Origin: Oreohelix idahoensis
Taxonomy: Eukaryota; Mollusca; Gastropoda; Stylommatophora; Oreohelicidae
NCBI GenBank assembly: GCA_024509875.1
Contig: JAMPIV010019875.1
Span: forward strand, 747,501 to 811,500
Length of the DNA: 64,000 nucleotides
Direction: 5' to 3'
Shown here: one piece after another, positions 47,113 through 57,850 of the stretch
Layout: every line of letters begins with the position of its first letter
How positions within the stretch are numbered: position 1 is the first letter of the stretch
The notes under the pieces: generated by a model
Database searches by the model: none
The model's input: the letters and a program-made list of their open reading frames with translations, nothing else
What the model was told of the DNA's origin: nothing
Translations under genes and position numbers: made by a program

Positions 47113-48082
47113 TGTTGGGTCTAACCCAATATAACATTGTATGCAAAAAATGGCATTAATACGTTGGACGTTTAATCAGATAATAATATTTGTTTGAGGG
47201 CAAGGCTAGTGAAACGTGCTATAGTGAAACGTGCTATAGTGAAACGTGCTATAGCAATAAAGCAGTGTTACGGTATATGATATTAACGCCGTCTGCTAAA
47301 GGTTACCAGACGTGCAATTGTAAAGGTTAAGACATTTAATATATTGCGATAGATGTTTCAATTACTGAACGCTTCATACACGATCGATTATGACGTGTAT
47401 AGCGTTGTTTAGGACACAGTCGGTAACTAAGAAACCATACCCTTTTTACATTGACCGTCAAGCTGTTAAGACGCGTCTGACTTTCCTTCCAATGTTGAGC
47501 ATGGTATTGCCATACAGATATATTTTATGCAAGTACGGACATGGGTCAGTCCATTGCTATTACGAAGATTTGAAATGATTAAAGGTCAGTACGAAAGTGA
47601 AAATTAAGGAAGGATGAATTACAGTCCATAGTATTTGATTTTACCAGACTCATAGACTCACTGTCGGCCGTTGGAAAACCCCAACCGCGCGTGCATACAG
47701 CTATGACAATCTGCATACAGTAAATTGATTATTGGACAAGGACTGATAGGATATCTACATATCTATGCCATATATTTTCAAGTTATAATATGTACCTTTG
47801 TGATCAACATGCATGAATCGTATTGACGCGTAAACTGTATTAAATATTTGTGGACTCTATGAACCGACTTGTCACATCAATCGTATTCCCAGGTTCAATT
47901 ATTGTTCAGAATCTTCCACCCCTGCATTCGCGTAATCTTACATAGAAGGCACGATACACGATCACTCAAGAATATCAAGAAGATAAAACAATGGCCAGAC
48001 ATTTATAACTGTTTTATTAATATCACATGGAACATTGTTCAGAGCTAACCAAACCACGCCTTGCAACACGCCACTTGCAACA
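47113..48082 (+). repeat. Probable left LTR of element 1
   Basis: Proposed from TGTTGGG at 47113 to TTGCAACA at 48082, directly before a candidate primer site. The TGTTG/CAACA ends match those of elements A and 2. The second copy lies outside the window, so the left edge is a guess. It contains a 15-bp tandem repeat. Confidence 0.4.
47211..47255. repeat. 15-bp tandem repeat x 3
   Basis: GAAACGTGCTATAGT starts at 47211, 47226 and 47241; the last unit ends GC instead of GT. Confidence 0.9.
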
Positions 48083-48083
48083 G

Positions 48084-48101
48084 TGGTGCCCGGTGTCTGG
48101 G
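48084..48101 (+). other. Candidate primer-binding site of element 1
   Basis: TGGTGCCCGGTGTCTGGG lies one base after TTGCAACA. It starts with the TGG expected for pairing to a tRNA 3' CCA and stands out in AT-rich DNA. Confidence 0.55.
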
Positions 48102-49657
48102 GACGAGAAAACAACCAAAAACAAAAAAAATTTTTGAATGACTTTCGAAGGAAATATTTACGATCAGTTTTCGATCACATGATCCAGCTGAAGATGACGT
48201 GGAACTCAGTCTAATGCCTAACAACGCGACGTCACTGAAATTCGTGTAGGTGAAACTATCGGAGAAACTGAAGTCGTTCTTTTAAGCCTAACCAAGGGAA
48301 AAATAAGTCATTTGAAGCAGACACAAGAAATGGACTACAGGAGCAGGCAGTCAGGGGCATTAGCCTAGCTGTTGACGACCTATAGCACTGATCGAAGCAA
48401 CGGGAAAGATAAGTCTAGCTGTTTAAATTGTCGTCATTGCAAAACCGTAATACTGAGTCCATTTTGCTTTGATCAGGCATGTCTATGTATTTTCATGTAT
48501 ATATGTTAAATTTGTTTTCCATCGTATGTATTTGTTACTAATCGTGGGAGGTAGGGAGGATGAACTGAAATTAAATTCTGCGGCTCTCACGATGCCTGAA
48601 TTAATTTCGGTCGTTTCTTAGGGCAGTTAAACGATTGCACCTTTGGAAACCCCATTGAGATTTGACATTGGACTTGTTGTCCAAATCTGCTATCGTTTGA
48701 CGATTTTGCGTTAGCTGTACTGTCCCGTAGATAATTGGTGTATTTTATTCGTATTCAGTTAATAATTTTATTCAGTTCTGTACCATGTTCGTTACTATTT
48801 CGTCCATTCTCCTCTGACTATCATTTATTTTATGATTATTAAATTTTCGTCCGTTATGAGTCCTGTGACGTCATCATTTTTCGCAGTCATTTTTTTTTTT
48901 GTGTGTACCTTGAATATTCAGTTGACCTCCGGTCAGACCTTGCCCTTCATTTGGTCTGTGACATTTCCGCTTATTTTATTTAGTTCATAAATTCATTTTT
49001 AATTGTGAAAATGTCTTGTTTGCGTCTTAACATTGTTTGTACCCTTTAGTTGCATCATTGCTTGTCTGTCCTCATAATATATATTAATATTACATTAATA
49101 ATATGATAATTATATGCAATAATACACTTGTAATTTAATTTAATTAATTTTTTCTGAAATTTAAGGTTAATATGGGACATTGCATAATTATGCAGTGATA
49201 GTCCAAGAAAGTAGCACTACAATTTATCATAGATGCCTAGGGCATAATAATATAATATATATATTGACAAAATAAATAATCTTATAGCTACCTTTGAGGT
49301 AATAGACCCATTGTATATTATTTAATATACTTTTCTGGTACTAAGAGAGTGACTTAGTACATTGAACAATATAATTCCTAGGAATTATACCCAACATTAT
49401 TGGATATTGAGATTAATTGTGTGATATAATTACATTATATTTAACAGATATCATAACTATTTATGATATAGTATTATTTAGATACAATATTGTTACAAAA
49501 TATTGTCTATTAGTTGAACTTAGACATTAAGTTCAGTACTATTGTGATTACTTATATTGAATATTTCTAAGTTGAGTAAGTATAATAATTACTCTGAAGC
49601 TACTATTGACTAATTTAATCAGTAATTATCAATAATTACTTACAGATAAAAGTCAAA
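48102..49657 (+). other. Element 1 untranslated leader
   Basis: About 1.5 kb of AT-rich non-coding DNA between the primer site and the gag start. No motif recognised. Confidence 0.5.
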
Positions 49658-51631
49658 ATGCTTACTATAGACCATTTCGTTAAGATTGGTCGTGAATATG
49701 GTTATAAATCTCAAGAACTTCGTCAGTTTGCTGAATCAGAACTGGAAAAATATGAAAGAAAAGAAGAAGAGAAAAAAGCTGCATTAAAGAAAGAGGAAGA
49801 AGAGAAAAAAGCTGCATTAAAGAAAGAGGAAGAAGAGAAAAAAGCTGCATTAAAGAAAGAGGAAGCAGAACTTGAGATGAAGCAAATTGCCAAGGAAAAT
49901 AGATTGAGAGAGATTGCTCAACGTGAAAGAGAAGAGCAAAGAACAATCGCCAAACAGGAAGAAGAGAATAAATTGAAACGAGAGGAAATTATTTTACAAC
50001 AAGAAATGGAATTGGCGCGTATTAAATTGGAGACAGCAAGATTACAAGCACAAAGTGCTGATGCAAACCAGAATAATAACGCACAAAATGGATCATCATC
50101 CAGCCAACCTAAACACTTCTACAACTTTAAATTACCCATTTTCAACTTGAACGTCGACGACCTTTCATCGTTCCTGGCACGTTTTGAACAGACTTGCAAA
50201 TCTAACCATTTGCCTGAAGAGTCATGGGTACTCAAATTAAATGAATTCTTGGTTGGAGAACCACTGACAGCTTCTCAAAATGCTGACCCATCAATAGCTA
50301 ATAACTACGGTGCTATTAAGTCCTTGCTTTTACGAAGGTTTCACCTGGACGAGGAACACTGTAGGTTGAAATTTAAGGGAATTTTACCTGAATCTCCAAG
50401 GGATTTTGCAGGATTCATTGCGAACATACGCAATACATTTAATAGATGGGTTGAACTGGCAGAAGTCAACAAATCATACGACAAATTAGTTGATTTACTA
50501 CTGCGGGATAAGGTATTATCTTCAGTTAGCCAGCCATTTTTTGCATACTTGCAGGAGCGTAAACCAGGTACCATGGACGAGTTAGAAAAAATTTCTTTAA
50601 ACTACTGTTCGGCACACCCGAATGCAACCATTTCTAACTCCTCATTAAGAGAACCTCTACCTGTGGCGTCTAATATGGCCTACAATCATAATAACAAACA
50701 AAGACATCACAGTGTAGACAGAAGTAGGTTCCAAAGAAATCACAATGTTAACTTTCAGAAGGGACATAATAATGATTTCAACAATAAAGATGAGTTCAAC
50801 AGAGGTAGATCACGAGATAGAAATTATTCACCTCAAACAAACTACCACAATGGTCAACATAACACTCATTATAATCGATCACATACTCCCAATAATAATA
50901 GTAACTGGAATGGTAATAATCATGGCTCGAGACATCGAGATAATAGTTACTATAGAGGACGACGAGATAATTCTAACAATTATACTCGGAATCGATCTCA
51001 TTCTCGGGGATCATCTCATTACAACCATAATACAGGGGCGGCAGTTACAAATAATACTACCCCTATAGCTCAGGTCCCACTTGACAATAATACAACACAG
51101 TCTTCTGCTGCATGTTTTGCTATTAATTATAATGTGGCAAATAGTTGCCAGCAATGCAATCTTATTTTTCAGAAGGCGAAAGAAACAGTGCTTAACTGCG
51201 GACATATTATACCACAGGTAGGTCTTGCAGTCAACGATGGAACAGGCCTATTAATTTTTAACAGAGGATTAGTTAATGGATCCGTCGTCTCAGTGTTGAG
51301 GGATTCGGGATCCACAACGATTGGTGTACGACAGTCGCTGGTACATCCCAGCTGTGCAACGGGGGAATATGTCCGTTGCATGACTTTTGGTGGAACAATA
51401 GAGTTTTACCCCACAGCTATTATTCATGTTAACACTCCTTTTTTCACAGGGAATGTAAAAGTATGCATGCTTCAGAATCCAATTGCAGATCTGATGTTGG
51501 GAATACACGCATCCATGGTAGTAAGGATTGTACCCCACAGGAAATTAATGATTGGGAAAAAAAGAATTTGCGTTCTTTTAGCAACGCTAACGCTGTTGTT
51601 GATATGGCTACACTTCGTGCCAACAACATGA
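49658..51631 (+). CDS. Element 1 Gag-protease polyprotein
   Basis: 657 residues from a true ATG. Residues 1-25 resemble the start of element 2's Gag. Residues about 30-130 form a charged coiled coil with three in-frame copies of an 11-residue Lys/Glu/Ala unit. About 150-340 is a Gag-like helical domain (FYNFKLPIFN...). About 345-475 is Asn/His/Arg/Ser-rich, probably RNA-binding. CQQC with a later NCGH follows instead of a CCHC knuckle. About 535-615 is a retropepsin domain with the DSG triad and GVRQSLVHPSCATG. After LMLG the frame leaves homology: relatives continue RIHG...CTPQ, found here in another frame. Whether that is a frameshift mutation or programmed is unknown. Confidence 0.82.
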   Translation: MLTIDHFVKIGREYGYKSQELRQFAESELEKYERKEEEKKAALKKEEEEKKAALKKEEEEKKAALKKEEAELEMKQIAKENRLREIAQREREEQRTIAKQEEENKLKREEIILQQEMELARIKLETARLQAQSADANQNNNAQNGSSSSQPKHFYNFKLPIFNLNVDDLSSFLARFEQTCKSNHLPEESWVLKLNEFLVGEPLTASQNADPSIANNYGAIKSLLLRRFHLDEEHCRLKFKGILPESPRDFAGFIANIRNTFNRWVELAEVNKSYDKLVDLLLRDKVLSSVSQPFFAYLQERKPGTMDELEKISLNYCSAHPNATISNSSLREPLPVASNMAYNHNNKQRHHSVDRSRFQRNHNVNFQKGHNNDFNNKDEFNRGRSRDRNYSPQTNYHNGQHNTHYNRSHTPNNNSNWNGNNHGSRHRDNSYYRGRRDNSNNYTRNRSHSRGSSHYNHNTGAAVTNNTTPIAQVPLDNNTTQSSAACFAINYNVANSCQQCNLIFQKAKETVLNCGHIIPQVGLAVNDGTGLLIFNRGLVNGSVVSVLRDSGSTTIGVRQSLVHPSCATGEYVRCMTFGGTIEFYPTAIIHVNTPFFTGNVKVCMLQNPIADLMLGIHASMVVRIVPHRKLMIGKKRICVLLATLTLLLIWLHFVPTT

Positions 51632-52329
51632 ATACATGTGGCACAGCAGTTTCCAACTTCACTCTCAGTACTATCTTGGAAATTGATGAAGATGATAGAT
51701 CTATTGGACAACATACTAAGGATATAACTGATCCTAATAAAACTGTTGACGTTGTCAACATCGACAAAAACATTATGAAGAAGAATAATAGGTTAAATAA
51801 TAATGCTGGACTTAAAAGGAAACATAAAGTTAACACAAATAATTATGATGAAAAAGTTTTTACTTTGCCCAGCAAGGACACGTCTACGACATGTAGGAAA
51901 CTTAATACCTTTCGTGATGATAGGTATCATCCTCAGTCCAGTCAGGATGATACGACATCTAACAGAAAGACAATGTCGGTGTTGAAAGGGAAGGCTAATT
52001 CTTTGATAAAGAATACATATCATCATTGTCCACTATTTCGTGACAATGATACTACATATATTGGGAAAAGTGCGTATTCTCGCACAATGTTAGTGCGAAA
52101 TCTGCCGCAGGATACTACCTGGCAGGCACTTAGAAATTTTTTTGATTATACAGCAAACGTTAAGTTTGTTCGTCTTCTGCCATCATGCAATGGGCAGAAT
52201 AGACAGGCGATGGTTACATTTCGTAACAATCGAGACGCTCGTTGGGTAATCGAGCGTGATAATGGTGTTTATTTTCATCACCGTTATCTTAAGTTACAAT
52301 TAGTACATGATTCTGCACCACGCAGATAA
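51463..52329 (+). CDS. Element 1 low-complexity region with RRM-like domain, in the integrase position
   Basis: An open frame of 288 codons. The first residues overlap protease in another frame; from RIHGSKDCTPQEINDWE it matches the segment just after protease in element 2. A basic, Asn/Asp/Lys-rich stretch of about 150 residues follows, then residues 206-283 (52,078-52,311) resemble an RNA-recognition motif: TMLVRNLP as RNP2, a helix, KFVRLLPS, RQAMVTFRN as a weak RNP1, a helix, and YLKLQLV as the last strand. Two aromatic RNP1 positions are missing. No HHCC finger or DDE integrase residues are present. The RRM call is by eye. Its source could be a host transcript or an older element domain. 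Confidence 0.6.
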   Translation: MHASESNCRSDVGNTRIHGSKDCTPQEINDWEKKNLRSFSNANAVVDMATLRANNMNTCGTAVSNFTLSTILEIDEDDRSIGQHTKDITDPNKTVDVVNIDKNIMKKNNRLNNNAGLKRKHKVNTNNYDEKVFTLPSKDTSTTCRKLNTFRDDRYHPQSSQDDTTSNRKTMSVLKGKANSLIKNTYHHCPLFRDNDTTYIGKSAYSRTMLVRNLPQDTTWQALRNFFDYTANVKFVRLLPSCNGQNRQAMVTFRNNRDARWVIERDNGVYFHHRYLKLQLVHDSAPRR

Positions 52330-52417
52330 TGGTGTACGCTCACCCTTTTGTCTTATTTCTTGATGACTCAGCTCTAGTCAGTCATCATTTCCTTTCCTTA
52401 TTGGTCATTTATTCTTA

Positions 52418-53253
52418 TACGTCTTAGATATCAAGGGACACAAAAAGATATTTCATATTAACATGCTCAAGCAATTTCATACACGTCCTGAACACTTACA
52501 GTCAATTTTTCATGAACTAGATGACAACACAGTATCCACTTGTCATTATACTAACTTATCTGTCATCCAGGAAGAAGAATCTTCTTTTCCTGAGGTACAG
52601 TTACCGTTACCTGTACCAGTAGTTCAACCTACTGAATCTTGGCGGGATGTAACCATCTCTTCAACGGTTACACCGCAACAGCGTCTACAGATTGCTAATC
52701 TATTACAATCTTATCCAGATGTGTTGACCGACGTCCCGGGTCGCACATCGGCTATCAGTCATGACATTACTCTCAATGATGATACACCTATTCGTGTACA
52801 TCCCTATTCTGTTCCTTTACATTTCCTTGCTAAAACTACTAAGGAACTTGAACAGATGTTGTCTCTGGGAATCATTGAGACTAGTAATTCGCCATTCTCT
52901 TCTCCATTAGTGATTGTCCGGAAGAAGGACAATAACATTAGACTATGTGTTGATTATAGAAAATTAAATGCTAAGACTATAGTTGACAGCGAACCACATC
53001 CACTTATTGACGACTTACTGCCACGTCTATCTAACGCAACTATATTTAGTAAGATAGACTTAACTAAAGGTTATTGGCAGATACCACTGACCGAAAAGGC
53101 TAAGTACTACACCGCATTTTCCACGCCACAAGGTCTATACCAGTGGAATGTGATGCCTTTTGGGCTTGTTAATGCGCTAGCTACCTTCATTCGCCTGATG
53201 CGACAAATTTTATCAGGTAGACCAGACGTTATTACATATATTGACGACATATG
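52418..53253 (+). CDS. Element 1 reverse transcriptase, N-terminal part, cut at YIDD
   Basis: The homology with element 2 starts at YVLDIKGHKKIFHIN; the computed first Met is at 52,463. Gypsy-type RT blocks follow: SPLVIVRKKDNNIRLCVDYR, KIDLTKGYWQIP with the first Asp, and FGLVNALATF (usually NAPATF). YIDDI is the last intact motif before element 2 begins at 53,254. The three residues after it in the computed frame belong to the inserted LTR. Confidence 0.92.
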
Positions 53254-54335
53254 TGATGCGTGATGCCATATGATGATGGATGGTATCCGCATGTCTGGTT
53301 TTGTGTGGTGTGCAGATGTGTTCAGTCAAAACAATGTTCATACAAAAATAACAGGGCAATCCACATAGGACGTCAGTAAACTCACGACGTATAAAGTCAA
53401 TGATTCTTGTAACAGCCGTTGACGTTTTTCTTCATTATTTATTGTGGACGCCACAGTGACAAAATGGTTACGCGAATATGTAGGCACATCAAACAGTCAT
53501 TATCACAGCAACATTCAATACAGCAATAGACGGTAGACAGCATTACAATGATGAGTCAGATGCATGTTATATTTCAAAGTGCTGTAAATGTAGTCAGGTG
53601 AAAAAACTCCATCCTTTTCTATAACAGCCAGGAGATAACCAGATGTATGAGATCAGTTCACTCTCCTTAGTTTGACTTCAGCAAGACAGACACGTCTGCC
53701 GAAGTATAAATAATGTCCTCAAAAATATCCTCTAGATAATAAAGGTTTTTCAAACCTAGTTCATTTAACAAAGTAGCAAGTAATGGTCCTTGGAACCTGC
53801 ATCAACCGATGCAGCACAATACAGCGACATGTGAGCTAGGAAAACATCTCGTGACGACGACTTTCGAAGACAGGCTATGAACCAGAAATCGTTCACGACC
53901 AAAAATCGATAGAGTTAATGAAAATGTTAATTTACCTTGCCTTCCGGAAATACACAGAAATATTATGCCTCCCGGCATGTGCAAATACACTAGAGGTATT
54001 ATCTCGAATAAACGAAATATCCATAAGAGGACTCTCACATTCCTGACAGAACAAAAAAATAGCGGAGATCCCCTCTTCAACGAGGCATCTCTTTCGCCAT
54101 TCCAAATCGCTCACTCCACTAGTGGTGGGCGGAAACCGATCGACCAAGAAGCAAGACAAGTCATGCGCAGTCCAGCGCAAAATGACCACAGCTCAAACTT
54201 AACTGCATTCGATACCAACGCGAGAAGACAAATGCTTACCGAGAAAAGTGACTATAAATTTCAAGCAGTTGTTGCCCTTGCGTTATAAAATAGATATTGT
54301 AATAAAATGATGTTGCGAGAATTTATCACGCAACA
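53254..54335 (-). repeat. Element 2 left LTR (3' LTR in element orientation)
   Basis: From TGATGCGTGATGCC to CACGCAACA. Nearly identical to 61,501-62,582. Open frames inside (for example around 53,802-54,288) are repeated in both LTRs and are not genes. Confidence 0.95.
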
Positions 54336-54354
54336 TATCACCACCTCCTCCCGA
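54336..54354 (-). other. Element 2 polypurine tract
   Basis: On the minus strand CGGGAGGAGGTGGTGATA lies directly against the LTR start TGTTGCG, where plus-strand priming would occur. This fixes the element's orientation. Confidence 0.75.
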
Positions 54355-55101
54355 TAAAAAAAAATGTGGAACATATTTTTTTTTTTAAATATCAAAGAGC
54401 ATGCGATAAGCGGCTCAAAACGCACGAATTATGCGCTGATAATTAACTAAATTGCCAAACAATAGGCTAATTATAGAGTGTCTGGTGAGGATATACCTCA
54501 ACAGAAAAATAAATATGTCTCAAAAAATATTCACATCGGGGAGGTGTCACCAACACACATCACGTTAGCATGTAAACACAATATACGTATGCAAGTTACT
54601 ATAATCATCATTAAACAGCATACTCTAATATTGTCTTTAAAAATGGATGTACAAATCTGATAGGAAAATTTAAATAGTACATTCTTTGACATGTAATGAC
54701 ATAAGTACATAGTAAAGTTAAACTACATGACGATCCAGGACATATGCTCTGGTATTCCGAGGGTAAGTACACAATCTAGAACTCGTCATGCTTGATACTA
54801 GTAAGGTAAGTCCTCAGCTCAACAATGACATTCTGAGAAAGTACAAGCAATATAATGCTAATTAATAACTAATATGCTTCATAAGGTACAATACATTATT
54901 AATAATTGTGGCTGTTTAGTAAACTAACGGCCCTTATATTAACTACTCAGTCCTCCTCTATCATCTTAAAAAACGAACAGAAGAAGATGACAACAAAGCA
55001 CGATAGTGTGTACATATAAAGTAAGTACAGATGTGCTAATCTATTGTAGAAATATAGGTGTGTTATGACTCTGTAATATATGGAAATATAGGACAGAAGT
55101 A
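54355..55101 (-). other. Element 2 non-coding region between pol and the 3' LTR
   Basis: AT-rich, about 750 bp, no recognisable protein; no env-like frame. Confidence 0.6.
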
Positions 55102-55360
55102 TTAGTTGGAGTCATGTGGGCATCTAGACAAAATGTCAGCCATCACATTATCCGCACCACGGATAGCTCGTACCGTGAAGTGAAAAGGTTGAAGAGCTAT
55201 AGCATATCGAGTGGATCTCGAACTCTTCAAATTCTTAGTCTGAATAGCTGTAAGAGCTTTCTGATCAGTCTCTAGAATGAAATGTGCGCCCAGGAGGAAT
55301 CTTTGTAGTTTTTAGAATTGACCAAACCATCGCTAACAACTCACGGTCTAAAACGAGTAG
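55102..55360 (-). pseudogene. Element 2 RNase H C-terminal part, frameshifted
   Basis: Continues the RT-RNase H frame after a break at about 55,355 (NYSF then stop). DRELLAMVWSI with the RNase H Glu, LETDQKALTAI with an Asp and ADNVMADILSRCP with the final Asp are all readable, but only by changing frame at about 55,355 and again at an A run near 55,310. Ends at a TAA near 55,102. Confidence 0.8.
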
Positions 55361-56885
55361 TTCCTCTCTGCCGCATTTAGTTTTCTAGAAATGTACATAA
55401 CAGGATGCAGAGTATTTGCATATTCTTGCATCAGTGCTGCTCCAATCCCAGTGGATGAAGCATCACTCCGAAGAACAAAAGTCCTATCAAGAGTAGGTAA
55501 TCTTAAGATGGGAGGAGAAGAAAATATATTCTTGATTTGGTCTAGTGAAGATTGGCATTCTTCAGACCAACGGACCAGATTAGGCGAACCTTTCTTCAAC
55601 AATGTTGATAGAGGTGCCATGATCGAAGATAAATTTGGAATAAATCTCCCATAAAATTGAATTAAACCTAAGAGACTCCTAACTTGTTTCTTCGTTTTAG
55701 GAACAGAGATGTTCAGTATTTTGGAAGTATTGTGGTCTTCTGTCTTCAAGAGACCATGACCAACACGATGACCCAGGAAAGAGATTTCACCAAAACCAAC
55801 AAAAGCTTTAGAAGGTTTTGCTGTCAAATTATTCTCACGTAGAGTGGACAGTAAGTCATATAACCCTAAATAGTGATCTTCCCAGGTATCACTGAAGAGA
55901 CAGATGTCATCTAAGTATGCGATGACATCCGAACGATGTGACAGAATTCGACGCATCATGCGAACGAAAGTGGCAGGGGCGTTCATGAGACCAAAAGGCA
56001 TAACATTCCATTGAAATAGACCCCTAGGTGTAGAAAAAGCAGTAAGAGGTTTGGCATGCTCTGCTAAAGGCACTTGCCAATAACCTTTAGACAAGTCAAG
56101 TTTAGTGAAGAATCTAGAATTAGAAAGTCTAATCAGTAGATCTTCTAACAAAGGCATCGGTTCAGCGTCGAACTTTGTGACCTGATTCAATTTGCGATAA
56201 TCAACACAAATTCGTATGTTCTTATCCTTCTTCCGGACAATAACCATGGAAGAAGAATATGGTGAAGTCGATGGTTCAATTATATTTAATTGAATCATTT
56301 CATCCAATTCCTTTTCCACTTGCGACTGAAAGTGTATAGGAATAGGATACGGCCTAACCCTAATTGGATTATTGTCGGTAAGAATTATGTCATGTTCTAT
56401 GACATCTGTGTGTCCAGGAATGTCAGTGAGAACATCCTGAAATGTTTGTAACATCGACAAGTCTCGTCGATGTTCGTCACCAGAAAGATTAGGAGAAACA
56501 GAAACGTTTTTCCAAGATTCCGTGGAATGTAATGGAACCACTGGAAGGGGAAGGTTGACATCAGAGAAGGTAGCTTCCTCATCCTGAATGACAGACAGGG
56601 ATGAATAATGACCGTGAGGTGCAGGAGCATCATCCGTTGCCTGGAAAATAGGCAGCAAATAGTCCGGACGTTCGTGAAATTCCGAAAGCATGTTTATGTG
56701 GAAAGTTTTATGCTTTCCCTCAATATCGACCACATAGTCAACATCGGAAATCCGAGAGACTATTGCATACGGACCTTTCCATGCAATAAGAAGTCTATTT
56801 TCCCTACTGGGGAGTAGGACGAATGCTTTGTCACCTGGACAAAGTTGTCGTAGACATCTATTCTTGTTAGCAAACTGCCTTGCCT
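55348..56885 (-). CDS. Element 2 reverse transcriptase-RNase H
   Basis: The computed start is 56,733, but the frame is open from the post-integrase region (GPYAIVSRISDVDYV). RT blocks: MVIVRKKDKNIRICVDYR, KLDLSKGYWQVP, NAPATF, the AYLDDICLFSD catalytic box, and FLGHRVG in the connection. RNase H begins at VLRSDASSTGIGAALMQ. Sequence type is clearly Ty3/Gypsy. Lies downstream of integrase. Confidence 0.93.
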
Positions 56886-56899
56886 TCTCTTTAGCAATT

Positions 56900-57850
56900 T
56901 CTGATGAAGCAGTTGCTAGCTTACATGCCTCAATGATCTTTTGTCTAAGAGCAATGACATACTCATATGAGATTGAGTTTCATCGCTAATATCATCGGCA
57001 GTGATGAGATCGTGTAATAAAGACATAGGGCCGCGTGGACGCGCGCCAAAGACAAGTTCGAAGGGAGAAAATCCTGTGTGTTCATTAGGGACTTCTCTAT
57101 AGGCAAAGAGAGCCGCGGGTAAAACCCTGTCCCAATCTTGAGGATGATCTTCAGTTATCTTACCAAGCAAAGTCTTGAGCGTTCTATTCAGACGCTCAAC
57201 TAACCCATTAGACATAGGATGGTAGATACTACTGAGAGATCGTTCAATATGTAAGGTAGACATTACCTGTGACATAGTGTCAGATATGAGTTGAGTGCCA
57301 TGGTCTGACAATATTTCTCTGGGGAACCCCAAGCGAGAAAATATCAACCAAAGAGCATCTGCGATATCTGTAGTAGATATGCTCTTAAGAGGAATAGCCT
57401 CTGGCCAACGTGTGCACATATCGACACATGTAAGGATAAACTGATGTCCTCTGGCCGACTTGACCTTAAAAGGGCCAATAATATCTATGGCCATTTTCTG
57501 AAACGGCCGAATAGGAATGTCAGCAGCCTGGATAGGCGCAGCATGTCGTGGTCCTCTAGATTTGACCTCCTGACATACCTTGCATGATCGGCAGTAAATA
57601 CGAATGTCCTTATTGACAAAAGGCCAAAAGAAAGCCGCAAGGACTCTCGACTTCGTACGGGCAAAACCCATATGTCCAGCACATTGCGAGTCATGAGCAT
57701 GTTGTAATATTTGGACTCTCATGCTCTTGGGAACAAGAATTTGCGAATGTGCCGACGTAGTCGAATCTTGTACCATACGTACAAGTACGCCGTTTCTCAT
57801 TGCAATCCAAGATTTTCTATTTGTATCCTGATTCGGATCACCTTTCTTCG
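56900..57850 (-). CDS. Element 2 integrase, upstream of RT
   Basis: The computed frame runs 57,800-56,916, open upstream to about 57,855. N-terminal zinc-binding HHCC (the AHDSQCAGH segment, then CRSCKVC). Catalytic core D,D-35-E: AIDIIGP, SDHGTQLIS and SNGLVERLNR, with 35 residues between the second Asp and the Glu. Joined to the protease frame only across a run of eight A that has one base too many (about 57,867-57,874), and to the following region by a one-base loss near 56,970. It inserts cDNA into target DNA; the five-base duplications fit a Ty3/Gypsy integrase. Confidence 0.93.

Noticed and set aside
53802..54288. Open frames of 85-107 codons on both strands
   Set aside because: Lie inside the LTR and recur at 62,049-62,535; no protein motif.
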